From an uncultured Prevotellaceae bacterium (GTDB lineage Bacteria; Bacteroidota; Bacteroidia; Bacteroidales; Muribaculaceae): 33,301 nt of DNA. Below are positions 1 through 7,167 of this stretch, one piece after another. Below the pieces are notes generated by a model. The model was not told where the DNA came from, did not search any database, and saw only the letters and a program-made list of their open reading frames with translations. Position 1 is the stretch's first letter. The number at the start of each line of letters is the position of its first letter. The position numbers and the translations under genes are program-made. The stretch is from contig CAMEKH010000009.1 in the NCBI GenBank assembly GCA_945921235.1, forward strand, positions 1-33,301, written 5' to 3'.

Positions 1-622
1 GATTATCGATGTGTGCCGGCAAGCCGGAGCAACTATTGCGAATATGGTGTTCGTAATAGAGAAAGAGTTCCAAGACGGGCGTTCACGCATATTTGAGGAA
101 ATGCCCGAAATGAGAATAGAGAGCCTTGCCGTGGTCCAATCGCGCGAAATTACGGAAAAGGACTGCGAGTTTATGCAGATGGCAATCGACCTGTCGGTGG
201 AGAATGTGGCTAATGGCGGAGGTCCGTTTGGAGCGGTAATCGTTCGCGACGGCAAAGTGGTGGCAACAGGTGTGAACCGAGTGACAGCCAACCACGACCC
301 CACAGCTCATGCCGAGGTGAGTGCCATTCGCAATGCATGCAAAGCCATAGGCGATTTCAAGCTCGATGGTTGTGTTATCTACACGTCGTGCGAGCCGTGT
401 CCTATGTGCTTGAGTGCCATATATTGGGCAGGTATCAGCAAAATTTATTATGGGAATACCAAGCAAGATGCCAAAATGATAGATTTTGATGATTCATTTA
501 TCTATGATGAGATAGACAAGACTACCGACAAGCGTTCTATTCCGGCAATTGCATTGATGCGCAAAGCGGCTCAAAAAGCATTTACTGATTGGATGGCAAA
601 AACCGATAAAATTGAATATTAA
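1..622 (+). CDS. Xanthine phosphoribosyltransferase-guanine deaminase fusion (5' end outside window)
   Basis: The frame is open from the first bases, so the gene starts upstream of the window. Numbering from the GTG at 11, residues 1-44 match the end of xanthine phosphoribosyltransferase: a CRQAGA helix, then the VIEKEFQDGR strand and RIESLAVV, as in Xpt proteins that make XMP from xanthine and PRPP. With almost no linker, residues 47-203 form a cytidine-deaminase-fold guanine deaminase resembling Bacillus GuaD. Zinc and catalytic residues are HAE (H100, E102) and PCPMC (C130, C133), followed by DDSFIYDEIDK and the terminal EY typical of GuaD. No ATG sits where a separate GuaD would start; the first Met candidates (residues 55 and 57) already lie inside its first helix. 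Guanine deaminase yields xanthine, the substrate of the Xpt half, so a two-step guanine-to-XMP enzyme is a natural reading. The deaminase identity is firm; the Xpt half rests on about 47 visible residues. Confidence 0.85.
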   Translation, partial: IIDVCRQAGATIANMVFVIEKEFQDGRSRIFEEMPEMRIESLAVVQSREITEKDCEFMQMAIDLSVENVANGGGPFGAVIVRDGKVVATGVNRVTANHDPTAHAEVSAIRNACKAIGDFKLDGCVIYTSCEPCPMCLSAIYWAGISKIYYGNTKQDAKMIDFDDSFIYDEIDKTTDKRSIPAIALMRKAAQKAFTDWMAKTDKIEY

Positions 623-641
623 TTCAGTGAGGTAATAATGG

Positions 642-671
642 GAGGGTTGGTTTTATAATCAACCCTCTTTT
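642..671 (+). terminator. Intrinsic terminator of the Xpt-GuaD gene
   Basis: A perfect 8-bp stem GAGGGTTG (642-649) / CAACCCTC (660-667) with a 10-base loop is followed by TTTT. It lies 20 bases after the stop codon and faces the plus-strand gene. Confidence 0.75.
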
Positions 672-674
672 ACG

Positions 675-711
675 AAAAAAAGACATGCCCGTAAATGAAT
701 TGCGGGCATGT
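675..711 (-). terminator. Intrinsic terminator of dapA
   Basis: A perfect 9-bp stem ACATGCCCG (683-691) / CGGGCATGT (703-711) is flanked on its left by a run of A (675-681), which becomes a T tract on the minus strand. It therefore terminates dapA and sits back to back with the plus-strand terminator. Confidence 0.75.
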
Positions 712-773
712 TGTATTTATTAAGAATTGTTGCTTCGGAATTGGGCGGTGTAGGCAAAACGCTTTAGTTGACG

Positions 774-1658
774 TTAATTCAAGCTATTGAGCACGGCACG
801 AATTTTCTCGTAAGTGGTGATGCGAGTAGGAACAAGAGGCAAGCGCAGTTCGTTCTCAATGAATCCCATAGCGTTGAGCAGACATTTCACTCCGGCAGGG
901 TTGCCATCGACGAAAAGCAAGCTGAACAGCTCGGTGAATCGGTGGTGAATGAGCAGAGCTTTCTCATAGTCGCCTTCAAGAGCAAGGCGCACCATACGGC
1001 TGAACTCGCGTGGGAAAGCATTTCCGATAACTGAAATTACGCCAACAGCGCCCAGCGTGATAAGAGGGAATGTAATTCCGTCGTCGCCCGAAATCACCAT
1101 GAAATCTTTTGGCTTGTTTTTTATAATTTCGTCCATCTGAGAGATATTTCCTGAAGCCTCTTTTACACCTATAATATTCTCAAAGTCGCGAGCAAGACGA
1201 AGACACGTTTCAGGAGCCATATTGACGCCTGTGCGCCCCGGTACGTTATAGAGGATAACCGGTACGGGAGAAGCCTCTGCAATGGCTTTATAGTGCTGAT
1301 AAATGCCCTCTTGCGATGGCTTGTTGTAATAAGGGACAACCGATAGAATCGCGCTGAATGGAGATAAGTCGGTGCTCTTCACGGCGTTTACCACAGCCAT
1401 AGTGTTGTTGCTGCCCATTCCAAGGACGAGCGGAACACGACCATGAACACGCTCTACGACGAAATTCCGCACTTCCACCTGTTCTTCAGGCGATAATGTG
1501 ACGGTTTCGGCTGTAGTGGCAAGCACCACTAAATAATCTATTCCATTTTGTATTTGATATTCTAAAAGACGGGCAAGAGCCTCATAATCCACCGATTTGT
1601 CTTTCTTGAACGGAGTGATAAGAGCCACGCCCATACCTTTTAAGTTAATTCCTGCCAT
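774..1658 (-). CDS. dapA: 4-hydroxy-tetrahydrodipicolinate synthase
   Basis: This TIM-barrel class I aldolase condenses pyruvate with aspartate semialdehyde, the first committed step to diaminopimelate and lysine. The 294 residues match the usual DapA length. Visible landmarks are the Thr pair at 48-49, the YYNKPSQEG loop with Tyr110/Tyr111, YNVPGRTG with the catalytic Tyr137 and substrate-binding Arg142, and GVKEASGN with the Schiff-base Lys166. The first motif reads LATTAET where many homologues have GTTGE, a small variation. The ATG at 1658 gives a family-typical N-terminus (NLKGMGVALITPF). The gene stands alone on the minus strand, with its own promoter-like sequence upstream and its own terminator downstream. 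Confidence 0.95.
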   Translation of the reverse strand: MAGINLKGMGVALITPFKKDKSVDYEALARLLEYQIQNGIDYLVVLATTAETVTLSPEEQVEVRNFVVERVHGRVPLVLGMGSNNTMAVVNAVKSTDLSPFSAILSVVPYYNKPSQEGIYQHYKAIAEASPVPVILYNVPGRTGVNMAPETCLRLARDFENIIGVKEASGNISQMDEIIKNKPKDFMVISGDDGITFPLITLGAVGVISVIGNAFPREFSRMVRLALEGDYEKALLIHHRFTELFSLLFVDGNPAGVKCLLNAMGFIENELRLPLVPTRITTYEKIRAVLNSLN

Positions 1659-1696
1659 AAGTTAAATCTAACAACATTATATTTTTGATTACGCTA

Positions 1697-1728
1697 CAAA
1701 ATTAGTCATAAAACGGTTAAAGAGCAAT
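1697..1728 (-). promoter_or_regulatory. Probable dapA promoter (Bacteroidetes type)
   Basis: Read on the minus strand, TAATTTTG (1697-1704) fits the -7 consensus TAnnTTTG. ATTG (1725-1728) stands 20 bases upstream in the -33 position. The start of transcription would lie roughly 30 bases before the dapA ATG. Confidence 0.5.
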
Positions 1729-1772
1729 TTTTATTGATGAAAAAAATGTCGGTGTGGGCGAAGAAGTGGTTT

Positions 1773-1788
1773 TGGCACAAAATTTGTG
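1773..1788 (+). promoter_or_regulatory. Palindrome overlapping a sigma-54-like -24/-12 motif
   Basis: CACAAAATTTGTG (1776-1788) is a 13-base palindrome with 6-base arms around one central A. The same stretch reads TGGCAC-N5-TTGTG from 1773, one base from the sigma-54 consensus TGGCAC-N5-TTGCW, with GG and GT spaced as in real sites. It lies about 80 bases before the thioredoxin gene, in the gap between divergent dapA and trx, so it could be an operator or promoter. Chance is also possible in AT-rich DNA. Confidence 0.3.
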
Positions 1789-1869
1789 AGTTAAAAATCA
1801 TAAATGACAATGGTGAGTCAACTATTATTGACCTAATTTAGTTTATTAATAAGAAAATAAGTAATAAAT

Positions 1870-2166
1870 ATGAATGAGTTTGAAAAACTTATAGCAGGAG
1901 AAAAGCCGGTATTAGTAGATTTCTTTGCCACATGGTGCGGACCATGCAAGATGATGGCACCTGTGCTTGAAGAGGTGAAGAAGCAAGTGGGCGATTCTGC
2001 CACAATAATAAAAATCGACGTCGACCGCAATCAACAGCTTGCCATGAATTATGGCATACAATCGGTGCCCACGTTGATGCTGTTCAAGCGAGGAGAGTTG
2101 CTGTGGCGAGCATCGGGGGTGCAGCGAGCTGCTGACCTTGCGGAATTGCTTGGCAGATATGCTTGA
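1870..2166 (+). CDS. trxA: Thioredoxin
   Basis: A small cytoplasmic dithiol-disulfide oxidoreductase of 98 residues, slightly shorter than E. coli Trx1. The active site WCGPC is at 22-26 after the VDFFATWCGPC strand-turn, and the cis-proline is Pro67 in SVPTLMLF. There is no signal peptide or lipobox, so it should serve cytosolic reductases such as ribonucleotide reductase or peroxiredoxins. It is read alone, divergent from dapA and separated by about 120 bases from the HU gene downstream. A weak -7-like TAATTTAG lies at 1834-1841. Confidence 0.93.
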   Translation: MNEFEKLIAGEKPVLVDFFATWCGPCKMMAPVLEEVKKQVGDSATIIKIDVDRNQQLAMNYGIQSVPTLMLFKRGELLWRASGVQRAADLAELLGRYA

Positions 2167-2257
2167 ATAAGGGGTTGAGGCTTGTCGATTGATGCATATT
2201 CCTTGCACTTCGGCTTATTTTTTAAGCGGAGAATGAGGGAAAAACGTGTATTATGTG

Positions 2258-2265
2258 TATATTTG
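2258..2265 (+). promoter_or_regulatory. -7 promoter element upstream of the HU gene
   Basis: TATATTTG matches the Bacteroidetes -7 consensus TAnnTTTG, 23 bases before the ATG at 2289. The expected -33 position reads TGAG, a poor match, so only half of the promoter is convincing. Confidence 0.45.
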
Positions 2266-2288
2266 CATAAAATAATCGTTTTTTATAT

Positions 2289-2561
2289 ATGGAGAGCAAG
2301 GCATTAATTGATGAGATAGCGAAAAAAATGGAGCGGAGCACGGAGGATATAAGCAAGCTACTCGATGGCTTTGTTGCGACACTCGAGGAGCGTTGCGGCG
2401 ACTTGGACAGCGTGGCAATTCCGGGGTTCGGGACTTTTGAAGCGAAGAAAAAGACTGAGCGGGTGACAGTGAATCCCTCAACCGGAAAGAAGATGTTGGT
2501 GCCTCCAAAGATTATATTGACGTTCAAACCCAGTGCATTGTTAAAAAGCAAGTTGAGATAG
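2289..2561 (+). CDS. HU-family DNA-binding protein
   Basis: A 90-residue histone-like protein. Helices at 1-38 form the dimer base, followed by the signature GFGTFEAKKKTERVTVNPSTGKK (46-68), which contains the DNA-contacting arm and the intercalating Pro63. This is a canonical nucleoid protein that should bend DNA as a homo- or heterodimer; members of this family are also annotated as integration host factor subunits. The stop codon lies only four bases before the ATG of the HU-LysM membrane protein, so the two are almost certainly cotranscribed. Expression of a soluble HU with a membrane-anchored HU domain raises the possibility that the two form mixed dimers. Confidence 0.92.
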   Translation: MESKALIDEIAKKMERSTEDISKLLDGFVATLEERCGDLDSVAIPGFGTFEAKKKTERVTVNPSTGKKMLVPPKIILTFKPSALLKSKLR

Positions 2562-2565
2562 GCTT

Positions 2566-3870
2566 ATGAATATAAAAATGACATTTCCCGAGTTGGTTGA
2601 TGCCGTTTCGGCAGCAACTCAAAGTCCGAAGCGCGTGAGCGAAATATTCTTGAAAGAATTGTTCATGACTATTGCCGATGCTTTGCGCAATGGAGAGAAC
2701 GTGAAGGTGAGAAATCTCGGCTTATTCAAGTTGACAAATGTAGAGGCTCGCAAGAGTGTCAATGTAAATACAGGCGAAGAAATGGAAATTCCGAGTCACA
2801 GGAAAGTGACTTTTGTTCCCGATAAGGCTCTTGCCGATGCAATAAACACCCCTTTTGCAAGTTTTGATACTGTGGTGCTCGATGATGCACTTAGCGAAGA
2901 TGAATTGAAATTGATGGCAAAGGTGGAGGACTTCGATGAAGAATATGAGGCTGAAAATAAGGAAGTGAAACCTATAGCCGAACATGTGGCTGAGGAAAAC
3001 GAGCCAAAGGTGGTGCCACCAGTATTTCGCCCGAGAGTAATCGAAGAGGTGCAAGAGGAGGCTTTGGAAGAGCATCAAGAAGAAGGCCCGGAAGAACCGG
3101 TTAATGATATAGGTAAAGAGTCGGAGCCGACTGACGCCATAAGCCAGGAGAGTGACAAGATAGAAAATGATGAACAAATCCAACAAATTAAGGAAGAACA
3201 AGTGAATATAGATGAACAACCATCTGTTGCGAGCAATATAGGCAGCGGAACAAGCGAAGACGAAGATTATTGCATTCCTGAAGATGATGATGAGGAGTAT
3301 GTGAATGAGAGTAACGACTCGGAAGCGCCCAAGCACGACGGCTCGTTCACACGAGGATTTATCTGGGGTGCATTGACAATGTTTGTGCTATATCTTGTGG
3401 TTGGTGGTGGATATTTCTTATATCAGCATGTTAAGAATCAGGAGATTATTGACACGGCACTTGGCGTGGACTCCGTGGTGGCAGAGAATGACATCGCTAC
3501 CCTCGACGACGTCGATGAGGTGGAAGAAGCCGATAAAGCAGTGAAGATTTCGGAATCGGTTGAAAAAGTAGCCCCGGCTTCTGAAGCTGATGCACAGCCG
3601 GCGGTTAAAGCAGAGCGTCCCACGTTGCGATACGACACTGTGACAAGTACTAAATTCCTCACAAAGATAGCATACAAGCACTATGGGAATTCCGACTTTT
3701 GGGTGTATATCTACGAAGAGAATCGTGCAAAAATTAAGAATCCCAATACCATAGCACCCGGAACGGTGGTTGTAGTACCTCCTGCCGAGAAATATGGTAT
3801 AGATAAAAACAGCAAAGAGAGCCTGCGAGCCGCCCGCAAGAAGATTCAGGAGATAGAGTCGGGGAAATGA
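2566..3870 (+). CDS. Membrane-anchored HU-domain protein with periplasmic LysM domain
   Basis: This 434-residue protein is modular. Residues 1-97 form an HU-like domain (helices, then VKVRNLGLFKL and a beta arm at 62-83). Residues 98-260 form a long acidic, Glu/Asp-rich and probably disordered linker. One transmembrane helix spans about 264-286, with Arg263 on its N-terminal side. A second acidic spacer (295-350) leads to a LysM-like domain at 356-406 (TKIAYKHYGNSDFWVYIYEENR, then PGTVVVVPP), followed by a basic tail. DNA binding requires the N-terminus in the cytoplasm, which puts LysM in the periplasm, where the family binds peptidoglycan. The HU arm tip reads VNVNTG, so the intercalating proline of normal HU is absent. 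I infer a tether between nucleoid and envelope. It lies directly behind an HU gene and ahead of the bat operon. Confidence 0.88.
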   Translation: MNIKMTFPELVDAVSAATQSPKRVSEIFLKELFMTIADALRNGENVKVRNLGLFKLTNVEARKSVNVNTGEEMEIPSHRKVTFVPDKALADAINTPFASFDTVVLDDALSEDELKLMAKVEDFDEEYEAENKEVKPIAEHVAEENEPKVVPPVFRPRVIEEVQEEALEEHQEEGPEEPVNDIGKESEPTDAISQESDKIENDEQIQQIKEEQVNIDEQPSVASNIGSGTSEDEDYCIPEDDDEEYVNESNDSEAPKHDGSFTRGFIWGALTMFVLYLVVGGGYFLYQHVKNQEIIDTALGVDSVVAENDIATLDDVDEVEEADKAVKISESVEKVAPASEADAQPAVKAERPTLRYDTVTSTKFLTKIAYKHYGNSDFWVYIYEENRAKIKNPNTIAPGTVVVVPPAEKYGIDKNSKESLRAARKKIQEIESGK

Positions 3871-3880
3871 AGCTCGAAGC

Positions 3881-3948
3881 CACAATTGCATCACATGACA
3901 GATGCCTCACACAGCCGATATAGAGAATTGTGTGAGGCATAAATTGTG
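3881..3948. terminator. Large inverted repeat after the HU-LysM gene
   Basis: A perfect 12-bp stem ATGCCTCACACA (3902-3913) / TGTGTGAGGCAT (3929-3940) closes a 15-base loop. It is enclosed by outer arms CACAATT (3881-3887) / AATTGTG (3942-3948). The position just after the stop codon suggests transcript-end formation or mRNA stabilisation, but no T tract follows, so it is not a standard intrinsic terminator. Confidence 0.5.
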
Positions 3949-4191
3949 TTTATAAGTGCAATAGGCGAGATGCTGATAAGCAGATTAAAGTTTGAAAGAG
4001 GGAATAAAGGACAACTGTGAGCAAAGAGTGGGAAATTGGTGAAAATTGGAAATATCTTTAACTTAAAATATTGTAAATTAACGCACCCAATATGTGCTTT
4101 AAGCGACTAATATATTAATTTTGCAACGTCAAAACAGGAGTAATAGATTTCAAATAAGTTTAATTATAAAACTACTATAATAACTACGAAT
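3949..4191. other. Non-coding spacer before the bat operon
   Basis: This AT-rich stretch contains no convincing reading frame (the longest I noticed encodes 16 residues) and no tRNA-like fold. Its only recognised element is the promoter-like sequence at 4093-4123. Confidence 0.5.
4093..4123 (+). promoter_or_regulatory. Probable bat operon promoter
   Basis: TAATTTTG (4116-4123) fits the -7 consensus. TGTG (4093-4096) lies 19 bases upstream in the -33 position with one mismatch. Transcription would begin near 4130, leaving an untranslated leader of about 60 bases before the moxR ATG at 4192. Confidence 0.5.
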
Positions 4192-5187
4192 ATGAGCGAT
4201 TCAGTAAACATTCGAGAATTGAATGACTTAATAGCAAGTAAGAGTAATTTTGTGAGTATGATAACACAAGGAATGGACCAAACAATTGTGGGACAGAAGC
4301 ACTTGGTTGATTCATTGCTTATAGCACTGCTTGCTAACGGACACGTGTTGCTTGAGGGTGTTCCCGGTTTGGCAAAGACTCTTGCCATTAAGACACTCGC
4401 ATCGCTGATTGATGCAAAGTATAGCCGCATACAGTTTACTCCCGACTTGCTTCCTGCCGATGTGGTGGGAACTATGGTGTACAGCGCCAAGCAGGAGAAA
4501 TTTGAGGTGCGTCGCGGTCCGGTATTCGCCAATTTCGTCCTTGCCGATGAAATTAACCGTGCCCCGGCGAAGGTGCAGAGTGCATTGCTCGAGGCTATGC
4601 AAGAGCGACAAGTGACAATCGGCAAGGAAACTTTCAAGCTCGACGACCCGTTCCTCGTTCTTGCCACTCAGAACCCAATTGAGCAGGAGGGTACTTATCC
4701 ACTGCCTGAGGCGCAAGTGGACCGTTTCTTGATAAAGGTAGTTATAGGCTATCCCAACAAGGAGGAAGAGAAATTAATCATACGTCAGAATATCAAGGCA
4801 GAGAAGCGCGAAGTTTCACCGCTGATTACTCCGGCAGACATCGTAGAGGTGCGCAAGATAGTTCAGCAAATATATGTAGATGAAAAGATTGAGCGCTACA
4901 TAGTCGACATTGTGTTTGCTACACGTTTCCCGGCTGATTATGGCTTGAACGACCTCACGAGCATAATCTCCTTCGGAGCATCGCCTCGTGCATCAATAAG
5001 CCTTGCACTTGCATCGCGCGCCTATGCTTTCTTGAAAGGACGTGGCTATGTGATACCCGAAGATGTGCGTGCTGTGTGTCATGATGTGATGCGCCATCGT
5101 ATAGGCTTATCATACGAAGCCGAAGCCAATAATATAGTAGCCGACGAAGTAATAAGCGAAATTCTTGACAAGATTGCAGTTCCATAA
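4192..5187 (+). CDS. MoxR-family AAA+ ATPase
   Basis: A 331-residue cytoplasmic AAA+ ATPase of the MoxR group, which acts as a chaperone for partner proteins with von Willebrand A (VWA) domains. It shows Walker A GVPGLAKT (56-63), Walker B FVLADE (115-120), sensor 1 ATQNP (158-162) and the arginine-bearing PEAQVDRF segment (172-179). First gene of the operon; the DUF58 gene starts ten bases after its stop. MoxR, DUF58 and VWA-membrane proteins recur together in many bacteria, which supports a joint function in folding or activating an envelope complex. The ATG at 4192 follows the promoter-like element and gives a normal N-terminus. Confidence 0.95.
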   Translation: MSDSVNIRELNDLIASKSNFVSMITQGMDQTIVGQKHLVDSLLIALLANGHVLLEGVPGLAKTLAIKTLASLIDAKYSRIQFTPDLLPADVVGTMVYSAKQEKFEVRRGPVFANFVLADEINRAPAKVQSALLEAMQERQVTIGKETFKLDDPFLVLATQNPIEQEGTYPLPEAQVDRFLIKVVIGYPNKEEEKLIIRQNIKAEKREVSPLITPADIVEVRKIVQQIYVDEKIERYIVDIVFATRFPADYGLNDLTSIISFGASPRASISLALASRAYAFLKGRGYVIPEDVRAVCHDVMRHRIGLSYEAEANNIVADEVISEILDKIAVP

Positions 5188-5197
5188 TTGAAAGCAG

Positions 5198-6073
5198 ATG
5201 GATTCAACTGAGTTATTAAAGAAAGTCCGGAAGATTGAAATAAAGACTAAAGGACTTTCTCAAAATATATTTGCAGGTGAATATCATTCGGCGTTCAAGG
5301 GGCGCGGAATGACGTTTTCCGAGGTGCGCGAGTATCAGTATGGCGACGATATTCGCGACATCGATTGGAATGTGACAGCACGCCACAACCGCCCGTATGT
5401 GAAAGTATTCGAGGAGGAACGAGAGCTGACGGTTATGCTCCTTGTAGATGCGTCGGGGAGTAGAAACTTTGGCGCAGTAGGAGTGGAGAAGAACGAGATG
5501 ATGGCTGAAATAGCAGCTACCCTTGCATTCTCGGCAATACAAAACAACGATAAGGTGGGAGTAATTTTCTTCACCGACAAGGTTGAAAAGTTTATTCCGC
5601 CGAAGAAGGGGCGTAAGCATATTCTGCTTGTGATTAGAGAGTTGCTCGATTTCAAGCCCGAAAGTAAAGGAACGAATATATCGAATGTGCTTGAGTATCT
5701 GACAAGTGCGATAAAGAAGCGTTGCGCAACTTTCATAATATCGGATTTTATCGATACCGGTGATTATTACAAGGCGATGTCGATAGCCTCCCGAAAGCAC
5801 GACCTGACAGCCATTCAGGTTTACGACAAGCGTGAAACAAATATCCCGAATGTAGGGCTAATGAAAGTGGAAGATGCCGAAACGGGTGCCGTGAAATGGG
5901 TTAATACCGGTTCGGCGAATGTGCGTAATGCCTACAAGAAGTGGTGGTATGAGCGTCAGCTGGCTATGAATGACACCATGATGCGGTGCAACGTAGATGT
6001 AGCGTCGGTAGCTACCGATGAGGATTACGCCAAGTCGCTTATGGCATTGTTCAAGAAGCGAGGCGTGAGATGA
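5198..6073 (+). CDS. DUF58 domain protein
   Basis: A 291-residue soluble protein with the DUF58 signature REYQYGDDIRDIDWNVTAR (44-62) followed by a VWA-like fold. The metal-site motif is DASGS at 84-88. No signal peptide or membrane helix is visible, so it should stay in the cytoplasm, probably as a direct partner of the MoxR ATPase encoded just before. It is encoded ten bases after moxR and is clearly part of the same operon. No enzymatic role is known to me for this family; assignment rests on the signature and on the conserved MoxR-DUF58-VWA gene order. Confidence 0.92.
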   Translation: MDSTELLKKVRKIEIKTKGLSQNIFAGEYHSAFKGRGMTFSEVREYQYGDDIRDIDWNVTARHNRPYVKVFEEERELTVMLLVDASGSRNFGAVGVEKNEMMAEIAATLAFSAIQNNDKVGVIFFTDKVEKFIPPKKGRKHILLVIRELLDFKPESKGTNISNVLEYLTSAIKKRCATFIISDFIDTGDYYKAMSIASRKHDLTAIQVYDKRETNIPNVGLMKVEDAETGAVKWVNTGSANVRNAYKKWWYERQLAMNDTMMRCNVDVASVATDEDYAKSLMALFKKRGVR

Positions 6074-6132
6074 AAGAGAAGTAATTTCATAAAATTCAGC
6101 AAAACTTGTAATTATTGAAGTTGAAGCGAAAT

Positions 6133-7167
6133 ATGATTGAAAGATTAAAGATATTTGTAGCCATAGCCCTTGCAAGTTGCGTGATGTGCCCGGCAAAGGC
6201 ACAAGGGAGTGTGGTTTTTCGTGCGAAAATGGACTCTGCAATCCTATTGATGGGCAAGCAGACGGCATTGCATCTTGAAATTTCGCAAAATAAAGAAGCC
6301 GTAGGTCGACTGACGTGTGAAACGTCGCCAGTGCTCACCGAACGTGTGGAGGTGGTTGACCGTCCTGAAGCCGATACGGTGGATTTGGGAAACAACAGGG
6401 TGCAGATAAATCGCGACCTTATATTGCAGTCGTTTGATTCGGGTGTGTATGTTATTCCTCCGCTGGAATATGTTGTGGGGCGAGATACGTTTCGCACCAA
6501 TCAATTGACGCTCAAGGTCCTGCCTGTGCAGGTGGATTCAATGACCGGCATTCACGACTATAAGCCGATAGAAGGGTTGCCATTCAATTTGCTCGATTTT
6601 CTGCCATCGTTCATAGCTCATTATTGGTGGATTTATTTGCTCTTGCTCGTACTTGTGGGCTTGGGACTGTGGGTGTATTTCCGCTGGATAAAGAATGGAA
6701 AACTTACATTAAAACCTCAGAAACCCGAAATTCCACCCTACGAGGAAGCTATTCAGAGCCTGAATGAGCTAAAACAACGGCAATTGTGGCAGTCGGGGCA
6801 AGAAAAGGCTTATTATACCGGGCTTACGGATATTTTGCGCCGATATATTTATCGCCGATTCGGTGTGAATGCAGTGGAAATGACTACATCGGAAATTTTA
6901 GCTTCGCTCAAGACGTATGAGGAGGCGCATGATGTGAATAAACAACTCGGACAGATACTTGAAATTGCTGATTTCGTGAAATTTGCAAAAGTTCGTCCAT
7001 TGTCCGATGAGAATGAAGTGGCATATCAGCGTGCCTTGAATTTTGTGGAAACCACAAAGCCTGCGCCACAAGAAGCCGATGAGAGTGATGTTGACGATAA
7101 GGCGGTCGATAAAAAGGAAGATGAAGAAAAGTCAGAACCGCAAGATAAGAAGGAGGTGAAGAAATGA
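6133..7167 (+). CDS. DUF4381-like membrane protein of the bat operon
   Basis: I start this gene at the ATG at 6133 (344 residues) because it opens on a clean signal peptide (MIERLKIFVAIALASCVMCPAKAQ). A TTG 18 bases upstream is in frame but less likely. A periplasmic beta-rich part (about 25-160) is followed by one transmembrane helix (163-185, WWIYLLLLVLVGLGLWVYF). The cytoplasmic part contains a conserved-looking EAIQSL...YYTGLTDILRRYIYRRFG segment and a tail of alternating Lys and Glu/Asp. Proteins of this layout sit between DUF58 and BatA in related operons. The stop overlaps the next start (ATGA), implying translational coupling. The function is unknown; a scaffold linking the cytoplasmic MoxR/DUF58 pair to periplasmic BatD is one possibility. 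Confidence 0.82.
   Translation: MIERLKIFVAIALASCVMCPAKAQGSVVFRAKMDSAILLMGKQTALHLEISQNKEAVGRLTCETSPVLTERVEVVDRPEADTVDLGNNRVQINRDLILQSFDSGVYVIPPLEYVVGRDTFRTNQLTLKVLPVQVDSMTGIHDYKPIEGLPFNLLDFLPSFIAHYWWIYLLLLVLVGLGLWVYFRWIKNGKLTLKPQKPEIPPYEEAIQSLNELKQRQLWQSGQEKAYYTGLTDILRRYIYRRFGVNAVEMTTSEILASLKTYEEAHDVNKQLGQILEIADFVKFAKVRPLSDENEVAYQRALNFVETTKPAPQEADESDVDDKAVDKKEDEEKSEPQDKKEVKK

Noticed and set aside
2166-2223. Possible terminator after the thioredoxin gene (AATAAG / CTTATT then TTTTTT)
   Set aside because: A 6-bp A/T-rich stem with a 42-base loop is too weak to call, although the T run is real.
2722-3336. A 204-codon minus-strand frame rich in Phe, Leu and Ile under the HU-LysM gene
   Set aside because: Its hydrophobic composition is the complement of the acidic Glu/Asp linker; no start signal or family resemblance.
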